Of a stretch of DNA of 64,000 nucleotides, positions 53,256 through 64,000 are shown in pieces (the first letter of the stretch is position 1; the number at the start of each line of letters is the position of its first letter). Origin of the DNA: Flectonema sp. DT1601 (lineage: Eukaryota > Euglenozoa > Diplonemea > Diplonemida > Diplonemidae); contig OZ025780.1 of NCBI GenBank assembly GCA_964019425.1, positions 452,001-516,000 of the forward strand, written 5' to 3'. The notes beneath the pieces were generated by a model. The model saw nothing but the letters and a program-made list of their open reading frames with translations, was not told where the DNA came from and searched no databases. The translations under genes and the position numbers were made by a program.

Positions 53256-56200
53256 TCATCCAGATCTCGCTCCATAGAACTCATCGTGAAGAGGGTTATT
53301 CTCTTTTGCTGCTGCTTCAGCAGAGTTATTGGGAGTGGCGTTTGAATCAAGTTTCTGCATTTGCTGATCTTTTTTCCTCTTCTGCAAGACGTAGTACGCA
53401 ACTGCTGCGAGGAGGAGGATAACAGCAGCACAGATTCCTACAATGAGAGCTATCTGTTCTGGTGAAAGACCACTACCACCACCTCCAGATGTCGTTCCTT
53501 GGGTACTAACTAAGTTACAACTTTGTGAAGTTGCTGACCATACACAACCAGTTGTAGCAGTACACTGTACTTCAGTAGTCAGACCAACACATACTGATCC
53601 TGTACCAATTGGTGTTGTAGGCCACGCTCTTATTATTCCCATTCCATTTTGAGTAGTTGCACTTGCTAAGAATCGTCTGGCTAACTCAACAGCAGTCGGT
53701 TCATTTCTATTTGCAGGAAGTGGTTGGAATTCCACCTGAACTTCTAACCCTTGAGGATCTGATCTAACAGCCGTGACAATACATCGATCACTCTGAACAT
53801 TAAGAGAAGCGCACACTGTGGCAGCATACGCATTCCTATCAAAATTAACATCAGAAGTGGTAGTTCTGATGAGTGCTCTCACTGCTGTTGTTACTATTTC
53901 ATTTACGACCTGTTTTGTTTGTTTGTAGTTTATATAAAATAACATAAAAAGTCACAAGTATAACAACCACAAACCTCAAAAGTAGTCGGCTGTGAAGGAA
54001 GATTCTCGCTATCAAAAGCAACAACGCTGACTCGAGCAGTTCCCCCTGCAGATGTACCAGAAGTAGTGAAAGAGAGAACACCTGCCTCACTAACTTGTGG
54101 TTGAGTTGAGAAGATGCCTGGGTTATCAGTTGATACTTCAAACCTAACACGTTGGTTCTCGTTAGGTGGTCCTCCTGTTTAGTTTATTATATTTCATTCA
54201 ATAAATAATAAACAACTCCCACACAATACATACCAATTATACTCGTAGCCCATGCCTGTGAGTAGGTTGTCTGAGCAGCAATTGGAATGGTTAGAGCCCC
54301 TGGAACAAATGACGGAGGATCATTAACACTTAATACTTCAATAGTAAATGTTTGAGGTGGTGATGTGTCTATTCCTCCATTAGCAACTCCTCCATTGTCG
54401 ATTAGAGTTACCGACATCTGTGAAACTCCAAAAGCATTTGGTGCTAAAGTAAAACTTAACGTTCCCGTAGATGAAATAATCGGATTCGATGCGAACAGTC
54501 CAGCAGTACCTGCCTGGACTTGAAATTGCATCGTCTGTCCAATCTCATCAGTAGAATCAACAGGACCAGGTAGTATTCCTGTAGCCCATTGTGCTAACAC
54601 TAAATCAGCTGCTGGTGCATCCTCATTAACTTGAACATTAGATCCAACACTAAACTGTGGAGCATCATTCACTGCAACTATTGATATGGTAAAGGTTCTG
54701 GGCGTGCTGGTGTCTAGTCCTCCGTTTGCTGTCCCACCAGTGTCCTGATTTGGTTTTTTTTTTTACGACGAATTTTTCAGGGGGAAAAAAAAAAAAAAAA
54801 AAAAGAAAGAAAAAAAGAAAAAAACATACCCTAGCAATAACAGTAATGGCAGCATTCCCGTTACGATTTGAATTTGGTGTATAAGTGAGATCACCAGATA
54901 TTGATGACAACCGAACTTGCTCAGAGAACAAGTTTGGCTGAGCAGCAGTAGCCGTGTAAGAAATTGTTTGATCCGTTTCAAGAGGACCTGCATTTTGAAA
55001 TGACAACCACTGAGAGACGACTTGCTGAGGAGCATCCTCAAACACTGTGATATCTGGTCCAACAGTAAATATCGGAGGATCGTTAACAGGTAGAATTGTT
55101 ATTGAGAAACTTTGATCAACTGAACGGAGGTTTTGCTGCGGATCAGTCAACGCTGCGGTGACCAACACAACACCAAAAGTATTCAAATTAGGAACAAACG
55201 ACAACACACCAGCACTATCAATAACAGGTCTGTTGACTGTGATATTATCCGGCACCGTCGACACAATTTCAAAAACCGGAGTTCCGACAACATTTCGAAA
55301 CGTTGTCGCAAATATACCTGAATAGGCACCGCTATCTTCTAAAACAGTAACATCAGTTCCCCTCGTCCAGGTTGGAAGACTCTGAATACCAGTTACTTGA
55401 ATGTTAATTGTTTGTGATGTCGAAGTATCAACTCCATTATTTGATATTCCCCCATTGTCTTGTAAGGTAACAACAGCAGTCGTATTTCCTGAACGAGTTG
55501 CGGATGGAATGAATGAAAGAACTCCTGAAGTAGCATCAACAGCAGGTTGTTGTGCAAACAACAATGGATCTCCTACGACAATATTAAATTGCAGTACTTG
55601 AGATGCCTCATTTGCTGGTCCCGGAGAGATGGCAGTAGCCCACAACTGACTGTATCGTCCACCATTCTCACCTGACCTGATATTAGTACTCAATGATGTA
55701 AATGATGGCTGGTCATTGACTGGTGAAATTTCAATAGTAAATGGAACCCTAGCTTGATTATTTCCAGTGTCAGTAGCAACAACTTGTAGTTCTACAGTTC
55801 CAAAGGCGTTTGGTAATACCTGGTAGTGGGTTGTGATTGTGTCTGGTTTTGATAATAATAAAAAAAAATCAAAAAAATAATAAACAACAAACCTGAACTG
55901 TAATAGGTCCTTGAGGGTAACGAATAACCCTAGGTAGTTGAGTCAGTTGATTACTCCAAATGACTGTCGCCGAAGCGTCTTGTTCGATGGTAACACTTGT
56001 GATTCCTTGAGAGAGTTCATCAGGAGGTCCTGGTACGACATTTACTAACCAATTATCAAAAGTTGTAGAACCAGAATCTTCAACTACTCTAATACGAGAA
56101 GTATCAAGTGTTACTACTGGAGGATCATCAACAGGGGTGATTGTTATTGATGATGTCCAACACGTTGAATCAACTCCTCCATTCAATGTACCTCCGTCAT

Positions 56201-59200
56201 CAGTAGCACACACTTGTATTGATGTTTGACCGTTTCTGTTTGCTGTTGGAACAAATCTCAAATCAGCATTCGTCGAACCCGAAACACCAATCACAACAGG
56301 TTGAGAACTAAACAATGTCGGATCAGCAGGTATGATTCTCCAGGATAACTGCTGACTGGCTTCATTGACTGCTCCTTTTGTTATTTGTGTTATCCACGAA
56401 GAGATAGTACCTTGTAAGTCAGTCGCATCTTCAGGAACAACAGGAGGAGCTCCTAAAGTAGCCGTTGGCATATCATTCACTGGTAAGATCTCAAGTGTGA
56501 ATATTCTACTTGGGGCAGACCTGACATCAGGTGGACCTCCACCAACTCCATCTCCAGTACCTGGACCGTTGTCTGATGCTATCAGCGTGACTGTTGTTAA
56601 TCCAAATGCATTCGACGCAGGTGTGAATTGCAAAGATCTAAAATCACCAGTTCCTGACAGCACTGGTTGTGTTGAAAACAATGTAGGATCAGTTGCTGTA
56701 AGCGCGAATGACACCACTTGTGATAACTCATCAGCACCACCACCTGGTGTGATAGCGTGAACGAATCGAGTTACTGTTTGAAGTCCACTGTCTTCAAGAA
56801 TACCTCTAACGTCTAAAGCTCCTTGATAAGTTGGGAAATCATTAACTGACACTACTGTAATAGTAGCAGCGTGTACTGTTGATGTATCCCTTCCAAGATT
56901 CTGAACACCACCTGTGTCTTGTGCAATCACATTGAAGGTTGATGTTCCCCATAAGTTTGGAGAAACTGAAAAAGTCAACACCCCTCCTGAAGTGATTGCT
57001 GGAGGGACAGAAAATAAATTCGTTGGAGATGACTGAAAACTCGACAGTCTGAATGATAATCCCTGAGATGCTTCATTAGTAGCCCCCAAGTTGATAGCTG
57101 TAGCGAACTGAGAAGAATACGCAGGAGCGTCTTCCAAGACCGTAACAGTTGGAGGAGAATCAAAAGATGGCTGATCGTTAACAGGAATGATAGTTATTAA
57201 TATCGAAACAGTCGTTTGTGAATTTAACGCCTGCCCATCATTTAGAATAACTCTCGCTTCTGTAACCCCAAATGCATTAGGTGCTGGTGTGAATGTCAAC
57301 GCTCCAGTAGTCGTTGATACCTGCGGCAGTGTCGCAAATAAACTAACATCATCGACGCTAACACTAAATGTGAGTCCTGGTGTTTGGGTGCTTTCATCTG
57401 GTGGTCCAGCTGATATTTGTCTTGCCCAGTTTGGGAATAAAGCATCACCTGAGTCCTCAAGAACTTCGACGTTACCCCCGGATATAAAAGTAGGAGCATT
57501 ATTCAAAGGGGTGATTTGCATCTCAAAAGTCTGAGTTGACATTCCAGTGCAACCTGCTTGGTTCACACCATCATCACGCGCAGTTATCGTAACAGTGAAT
57601 GGTGCTGCTGAGTTTGCGTTTACTCGAGGAGTTACGGTTAGAGTTCCAAATCGATCTATTTTCGGTTCTCCATCAGGACCTTCAAACAGACTACTGTCAT
57701 ATCCAGATAAGAAGAATCGAATTGACGCCGCTTGACTCAACTCATCAACAGCTGTGACAGGTCCTGGTCTGATGTCTGTTAAAAAATTTTGAAACTGACG
57801 AGTACACGACCTAGCAGTACACTCAACTAGTGTATTTCCTAATATATTTGCTGGTATGGTAAACTCTGGAGGATCATTACAGCAATTAATTGTGATTGTA
57901 AACATTTCTACAGTACTTCTCAAGGGAGGAACTCCATTATCCTCAGCATAGACAGTCGCTAACACTGTCCCACAGGCATCAGGAGCAGCAACAAAGAATA
58001 AATTTCCCGTCGTCGGATCAATTGTCGGAGTTTGACCATTTCTAAACATCCCGTCGTTGTCAGTGGATATAATAAAAGTAACAGCTTGAGGTGTTGGAGG
58101 TCCTTCACCAGGACCTGCTGATATCGAAGTTGCCCATGAAACAGATGTGAATCCCATTGGAAATTGATCCTCTTGAATGACAATATTCGGGCCTTTTACA
58201 AAGCTTGGAGGGTTATTTACTGATAGAACTCTGATTGTGAATGTTACTTCAGCTTCATCTCCACAATCACATCCTCCAGGCATCATGTTACATCGAAGTG
58301 AAAGACCATCGTCTTTAACGAATACGGTAACGTCAGAGTCACAATTAACTCCATTTGGAGTACTCATGACAGGTTCGAATGACAATCGAACAGCTGTCGT
58401 TGCAGTGAAATCATGTGTTGGCTGAATACGAAAACAAGCCGGATTACTTACAAAAGTTCTTAAAGAAAGTTGCTGTAACAATTCATTATCTGGACCCCTC
58501 GACACTCTACTCAACCAGGAATCATATTCCAACGGACCAGAATTTTCATTCACTTGTAATATATTTGGTGCTACTCCTTTAGAATCTAAGTCAAAGGTTG
58601 GTCTGTTGTTTACTGGTAAAACAGTAATTTTAAACACCGCTGTCGGTCCTTCATTTCCAGGGTTAGGACCAGTATCCCATAATGTCGCACGAACGTTACT
58701 GATGCCGTTAGCATTTGGTGCGAGAGTGAATGACAGTGAACCTGTATCATCGATGACAGGACCACCACCAGCAGCGAATAATCCATCGTTGTCGGTGGTC
58801 ACAACGAAAAATAACGTTTGACCTTCAGGATTGAAAACCATAGGGTTGGGTGATATCAAACCTTCAGAAGGTGTTCCGACTGATAAGTCTCTCGCCCAGT
58901 TTGGAACAACAAACGTTAATGGAACTGGTGGTACTGGTAAGTTACATAAGTTTTCAAATATTAAAACATCCTCTCCAGGAGTAAACGATGGAGCATCATT
59001 GATAGGCCTGATAACAATCTCACATCTGGGACAGTTTGTAATCGGATCACACGTACATAACGGAGCTGGAGCTGGAGGATTAGTCTTTAAAACTCCATCA
59101 TCACAAAGTTGAATATACATTTCAATATTTCTACCAAAAGAGTTAGCATTAGCTCTCGCAGTAAATGACAACGCACCAGTCAATGAATTTATATTTGGTT

Positions 59201-60530
59201 GTACATCAAACAGACCTTGATCAGCTGGATTGATCAGCTGAATATTAAATGTCAAGTCTTGTTGATTTTCTTCTCCTGACCCTGACATACATCCTTTTGA
59301 TAGTCGTTTAGCCCACGCATCTGCTGAATATATCCCTGTGTCTTCATCTAATACTATCGGACATGGTCCAAGGTCGTATGTTGGAGCTGTGTTTCTGTCT
59401 CTAATTTCAATCTGAAAAACGCAATCGACTGGAGCGACGTTCATTCCCCCGTTGACAGTACCTCCATCGTCAAACATTCGAACGGTAACGGCAGCTGTTC
59501 CAACTTCACATTCCTTCGGATCGTATCTGTGTTGAGTTTGTGTTTAGATTCTTAATTTTTTGGTCAAAAGATAAACAAAAGTAATAATTTCACACCTCAA
59601 ATCAGCAGTAAAAGGATCATTAGGATCCCAATGAATACTCGGCTGTACATTAAACAAACTTGGATTGTCATTCGATATTGTGAATGAGACCTGATCAAAG
59701 TTCTCATTATTCATCGTCGCTCCACAACTTGAACAGGTCCGAATGTTAAATATGTAGTCGGGAATCTCAACAGTCGTGTCACCTTTGAATGCGGCGTTTG
59801 CTCCGGAAGTTGCTCCTGAACCGAGGCAGTCAAAAGAAGGAGGATCATTAACACAAATAATTGTGATTGAGAATTGGTGATTAATCGATTTGGTACAATC
59901 CTCTGGTTGACAACCTGCTGGACATAAGAATGGAGTAGCGACTGTCATACATCCCATTGGATCACACTGTAATCCAGTACAGCAACCGTTACACTGACAT
60001 GATGATGCACCAGTATCTTCAACACACTGGTCTTCACCATCATCAGTTAATACGATGTCACAAAGAGTTGTTCCGCATTGATTTGGAGCTGTTACGAATT
60101 CTAATATACCTCCACAAGCTGCAGGGTTTGGAATCGGCATCATAGGACCACAATTACCACAGTTACCATTACCACACGGTGATAAGGTTGGTTGTTGTGC
60201 AAATAGACCAGGAAAATCACAAGTAATCGCAAAAGATAAACCTTGAACATTAGCGTGATTAGGTCCACATCTACTTGCGTAAGGCTGAGTCATTAATAGA
60301 GCGGTATCGACTACTGGTGGTCCTTCTCCATCACAAATCTCTGTAGCCCATACCTCGCCATGAACATAAATTCCAACGTCCTCAACAACTGTTATATCAG
60401 GACCTCTTGAAAATGACGGATTATGATTTCCCGGAACTCCATTTCTCCCAACGTGATTTAAAAAATCATACCACGCTCTTCGTTTTGATCCCAAACAACA
60501 CAGGGCTGTCAGTACCAGCAACCCTGACAT
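53256..60530 (-). CDS. Giant single-pass surface protein with 17 cadherin-like repeats
   Basis: Six exons (60530-59596, 59526-55893, 55819-54830, 54744-54234, 54174-53975, 53909-53256) are joined across five GT-AG introns of 59-85 nt. The joined frame gives 2307 aa. The start MSGLLVLTALCCLG is a signal peptide, preceded by an acceptor (TTTACAATTCAG) 13 nt away. The ectodomain is an array of ~110-residue beta-sandwich repeats; I count 17 boundary motifs of the V/I-ND-x-P-x-F type, each followed by G-x-x-x-x-x-x-ED and later LSF-x-P-x-x-N-x-x-G and DNGG. This is the cadherin-like/tandem-repeat class, where the acidic motifs usually bind calcium. A membrane helix (~2242-2265, ALIVGICAAVILLLAAVAYY) precedes a 42-residue basic, Asn-rich cytoplasmic tail. 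It is probably an adhesion or cell-coat protein. Confidence 0.88.
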
Positions 60531-60593
60531 GTGTGCTGGCTGACTGAATTGTAAATAAAAAGTGAAAAGTAATAAGAAACACAACACAACACA

Positions 60594-63500
60594 CACAAGT
60601 CCAACTCCGTAAACCGTCGCACACACAAACATCGTTATCCTGTAGCGGGGAAAGGAATGAGTGATGATCTAATGTCAGCATCACAATAGTCACGACAAGA
60701 AAACGATCGATTCATGCGGTGGGAAGCAGAAGAATGCCAACACACCCGCAGGATGGAAGAAAACAAGGAAAAAGAAAATAGAAACGGAGAGGAAAGGGGA
60801 GGGGAAAGGAAGTGAAATACCACTAATTCCCTCACAAGAAGAACTCAGTCACAGACACCAGTAGATCAGCGGATCAAGACCATCTACGAATAAGACTCAA
60901 GTGATGGGAAGTGGTGTTATAATATGGATCGCATGTAATATTTACATGTCATATTTCAAAAACCTTTTCAAAACAATTCCATAACAAGAGATCACATCAA
61001 TGCCGGGATAAGATAAAGATTGCAAAAGCGGCAAGGCTGTGCACCTGAAACGAAATTGAGTGAAGAAACCATTCTATTTTTAGTTTGATAAATTAGTTTG
61101 TTTTTGGCAGCAGAGCTATCTCGAAACGAAAAACCACTTTTCTCAAAACAGCGTTTTCGTCGAGTCAATGATAAAACAGGCGCGGTGAGCAGAATGTGAA
61201 ATCTTTTTCACGTTCCTTGCGTCCCCGCGAAGGAAAAAAAAAAAAAAAAAGAAACGTTTCCAAAAAAGCAATCCGAAGACGCAGAGAAGTCAGTAATGCG
61301 TTAAATAAAAACACGACACCACCTGGAAAGCGGTGGAATGATTCATTCACTGGTGAAAGGAAACAAAAGACCGCACCTCACCCACTGCTGCATGTGCCTC
61401 ACGAAAAAACACTGATGACCGATTAACAACAACAACAACTTTCGGTCAACTCTCTCGTGACTCGGCACAGCTCTATAATTGTACTCCGCCCGTACAACTT
61501 GATGCACCTCCGATGACCTTCCTAAGAAGGCTGCGGGGATGCTTGCTGTGAGCAAGGTCGGCCAAATGTCAAAGGAAAAAATAAGATTTTGCGGATAACG
61601 AGTTGTTTGTGTTGGGAAGGGGGGGGGCATATAATGAGGTGGGAAAAAACAACCAGTTTTAAAAAATAGAATAGAGAGAAGTGCAAGAAAAATAAGTAAA
61701 TTCAAAAAAAAAAGAAGCAGAAAACAAGGCAGACATTTATAAGGACATATCATGTGGTCCATTCAAATGCGCTGTTCCTTTTGCTCCTACAAACAAGTGG
61801 AGCATCCCAAAACTCCATTGAATGCTGGTCCACGACTCTTCTGACACCACAGCGCAGGAAGGGCTGCCTGGTATCCGAACACGGCGACGTGGCTGCTGTC
61901 AGTCTGAGCAACTGGAAGCTCAACCGTCTCACCTCTCGCGACATCCAAGCGGAATGCGGTCATTGGGAACCCCGCTCCGTTCACTTCGATCTTCGGAGCA
62001 CAGGATCCCGCAGTCCATCCAGCGGCCGGAAGGCTCGCTGGGAATCCCAAGTTCTGAGTCTTCGAGCAAGGTGGGCAGTGGTACACCACAACCAAGAACG
62101 TGCACGACGCGCTGTCTCCGCACTCCACTTCGAACTTCGCTCCCGCCGCCACTGGAAGGGCAGGAAAGAACGCGTCCATCTGAGAGTACACGTCAGGAAC
62201 CTGCACCAGGTTGAGACCCTGTCCAGACACAGCGGTCGCTCCACTGACTGGGGTCAGGGCGAGCTCAACTCCATTCTGTCTCACTCCGTAGAAAGGAACA
62301 CGGCAGCACGATTCCAACTTGCACGGGAAAGTCGCGCACGCGGTGCTCACCGGAAGTGGAAAAGGGGAAGCAGCTGGGCACATCGAACCTGCTGGCAGAG
62401 TCTCACAAGTGGCGAGGAAGGTTTCAGTTTCCCTCTTTCTCGACGATTGCATTTCGAAGAAGGTGATTCCGTATCCAGCACTCTTGTAAAAGGCGTGTGG
62501 TCTGAAGTTTGGTCCGATTTCGTAGAACTGTCCTTGGGCTACCCCGTGGTCTGAGTACTCTTGGCTGACAATTCCTGTTTGTTTTTTTTAATAATAACAA
62601 CAACAACAACAACCGTTACTCTTGACCATATGCGCCACATAAAAAACACGAAAATATCAAAAAAAAAAGAAAACATGACAAGAAGGAAGAAGGCAATTAT
62701 ATAAAATCACAAACCGTTGTATCCCAAAGCACTATTTTCAATCCAACTGACGACGTATCCTCCCCAACCCTGGGCACCGATCCCCGTGAGAGTGTGAAGA
62801 AGCTGCTGGTCATCAGCGGCCGTGTTCGAAGTGTGGCGAAGCTGCACGATCCCCGTCGTCGCTGAACCACTTCCATCGTACCTTCTCATGAAAAGTTTGC
62901 CGTTGTAGTTCCAGACAACTGCGAACCCTCCGCTTCCGGACAACGTGGCCACGCTTGGAAGCTCAGGTTGGGTACCGGCGAAGATTTCAGCTTGAGTTGC
63001 CGTCTGGCTCACTTGAAATGTTGTTCTGCTCAATCCTCCGGATGGCTGAATCGTTACCTCGACACTTCCACGGGCTTCGTACGCAATCGCCCATCCGCCT
63101 CCCACCAAAGCAACCACCCGCGGTCTGTTTCCGAAGTCCGAAATCTCCTCCGCGTGAACCGACCTGCTTCCATCAGCTGCGTACACCGAAAGGTACAACT
63201 TGTAACGAATGGCGCTGTGCCACGTCACCGCGAACCCTCCTCCCTCCAACATCGACACGTCCGGGTGCCACTGACCCTGTCCGCTTGGGTCCACGAACTC
63301 CAATTCGTCGCTCAGCTTCACACCCGCGGAGTTGAAGATCGCCGTGTGCAGCGTTCTCCCCGTCTCCTCGACGTACACAATGACAAACCCTCCCTGCCTT
63401 CCGGAGATCACCGGCCAAGCGTACGGAGCCTCGTCGTTGTGATTCAAAGCCCAGAACTTGAACAGGTCCGGCAGCTGTACTTCCACATCAGGTCCGGTCA

Positions 63501-63870
63501 CGTGACCGTCGCAGTCGTAGGTCCTAATATGGTGCTTGCTCTTCGTCGCCAAGTCAGTTCGGTGTTCAACGTGACCACATGTAGGAAGCGGTGACGCCCC
63601 GATGACGAGGTAGTCCCCAGCAGGTGTCAGCGGCTGGCGGGTGTACGGCGAAGGAGTCGCTGATGCCGTCAGTGCCGCAACACCGACCGTGAAAGCTGCG
63701 CGAAGCATTATTTTTTTTTTTTTTTTAGTGAAAAAGAGATAACTGCGAGAGAAGCAATAAAGTAATTATAATCCAGTCCGCAACAAAAACACCAACAAAG
63801 AATACGGAAAGACTACTAACAACATGTTACCCACCCGACAACACGACACAACAAAACACAACACAACACA
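60594..63870 (-). repeat. 3277-bp tandem repeat unit, copy 2
   Basis: The phrase CACAAGTCCAACTCCGTAAACCGTCGC occurs at 60594 and again at 63871 (first 20 bases compared), so the unit length is 3277 bp. The unit holds one complete secreted-protein gene, about 1.2 kb of downstream noncoding DNA and about 160 bp upstream. The last ~95 bp (63776-63870) are missing from the dispersed copy at 6846-10018. The neighbouring cadherin-like gene begins right at the unit's left edge. Confidence 0.92.
61787..63708 (-). CDS. Secreted Cys-rich protein, repeat-unit gene, tandem copy
   Basis: The exons are 63708-62715 and 62574-61787, with a 140-nt intron that is 3 nt longer than in the copy at 8033-9951 owing to one extra CAA-type triplet. 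The product is 593 aa and differs by a single residue in what I compared (Thr for Ala in the ARGE(A/T)VELP segment), plus a few silent changes. It has a signal peptide, Gly-Gly-Phe/Trp-type repeats in exon 1 and a Cys-rich C-terminal half. Because this copy is in tandem with another unit starting at 63871, gene dosage may be high. As in the other copy, there is no recognised family and GC content is high. Confidence 0.86.
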
Positions 63871-64000
63871 CACAAGTCCAACTCCGTAAACCGTCGCACA
63901 CACAAACATCGTTATCCTGTAGCGGGGAAAGGAATGAGTGATGATCTAATGTCAGCATCACAATAGTCACGACAAGAAAACGATCGATTCATGCGGTGGG
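63871..64000 (-). repeat. Start of the next tandem unit (cut by window edge)
   Basis: These 130 bp repeat 60594-60723 with no difference that I could see, showing that the tandem array continues beyond the window. Only the noncoding 3' end of the unit is included. Confidence 0.93.

Noticed and set aside
54665-55693. Separate short genes for each piece of the cadherin-like protein
   Set aside because: All pieces join in frame across GT-AG introns and continue the same repeat pattern.

Overview
The window is nuclear DNA from a eukaryote, most likely a flagellated protist. It carries a nuclear-coded mitochondrial ATP synthase beta subunit with a presequence, a kinesin, the axonemal protein SPEF1, NSF-type and Sec1/Munc18-type trafficking proteins, a JMJD6-type dioxygenase and a class III receptor cyclase. 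Several genes have short GT-AG introns (48-140 nt, donors mostly GTATGT or GTTTGT). Spacers are AT-rich and full of A and T homopolymers. I cannot name the species.

All 23 genes I can support lie on the minus strand, so the window reads from 64000 down to 1. Nearly every start codon is preceded by a pyrimidine tract and AG, usually 2-45 nt upstream. That is what trans-spliced polycistronic units (euglenozoan- or dinoflagellate-like) or near-universal 5' UTR introns would leave behind.

Layout in transcription order. (1) 60.6-64.0 kb: a 3277-bp tandem repeat unit with a GC-rich, intron-containing gene for a secreted cysteine-rich protein (593 aa), and the start of the next unit. (2) 53.3-60.5 kb: a 2307-aa single-pass surface protein with 17 cadherin-like repeats in six exons. 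(3) 45.9-52.2 kb: two small genes (73 and 70 aa), a 766-bp terminal-inverted-repeat element, and long homopolymer-rich spacer with recurrent hairpins. (4) 36.2-45.9 kb: Sec1/Munc18, an apparent signal peptide-coiled coil-TIG-NSF AAA fusion, and ATP synthase beta. (5) 31.4-35.3 kb: a receptor cyclase with a bacterial-type solute-binding ectodomain. (6) 26.3-27.9 kb: a tandem GDSL/SGNH hydrolase, between two gene-poor stretches of about 3 kb. (7) 10.3-23.1 kb: a compact cluster of a 217-aa orphan, JMJD6, an ABCF ATPase with an eIF3g-like zinc knuckle, an 89-aa orphan, TPI, a probable mitochondrial helical-repeat protein, SPEF1, sialate O-acetylesterase and a carrier-like protein. (8) 6.8-10.0 kb: a second, nearly identical copy of the repeat unit, 54 kb from the first. 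(9) 0-6.6 kb: kinesin, an FN3 protein, a WD40-like protein and a partial gene.

The genes do not form one pathway. The most unusual items are the strict one-way layout with splice acceptors at the starts, the TIG-NSF fusion, the ABCF-eIF3g fusion, the solute-binding cyclase receptor, the homogenised repeat gene and the families of noncoding hairpin repeats.
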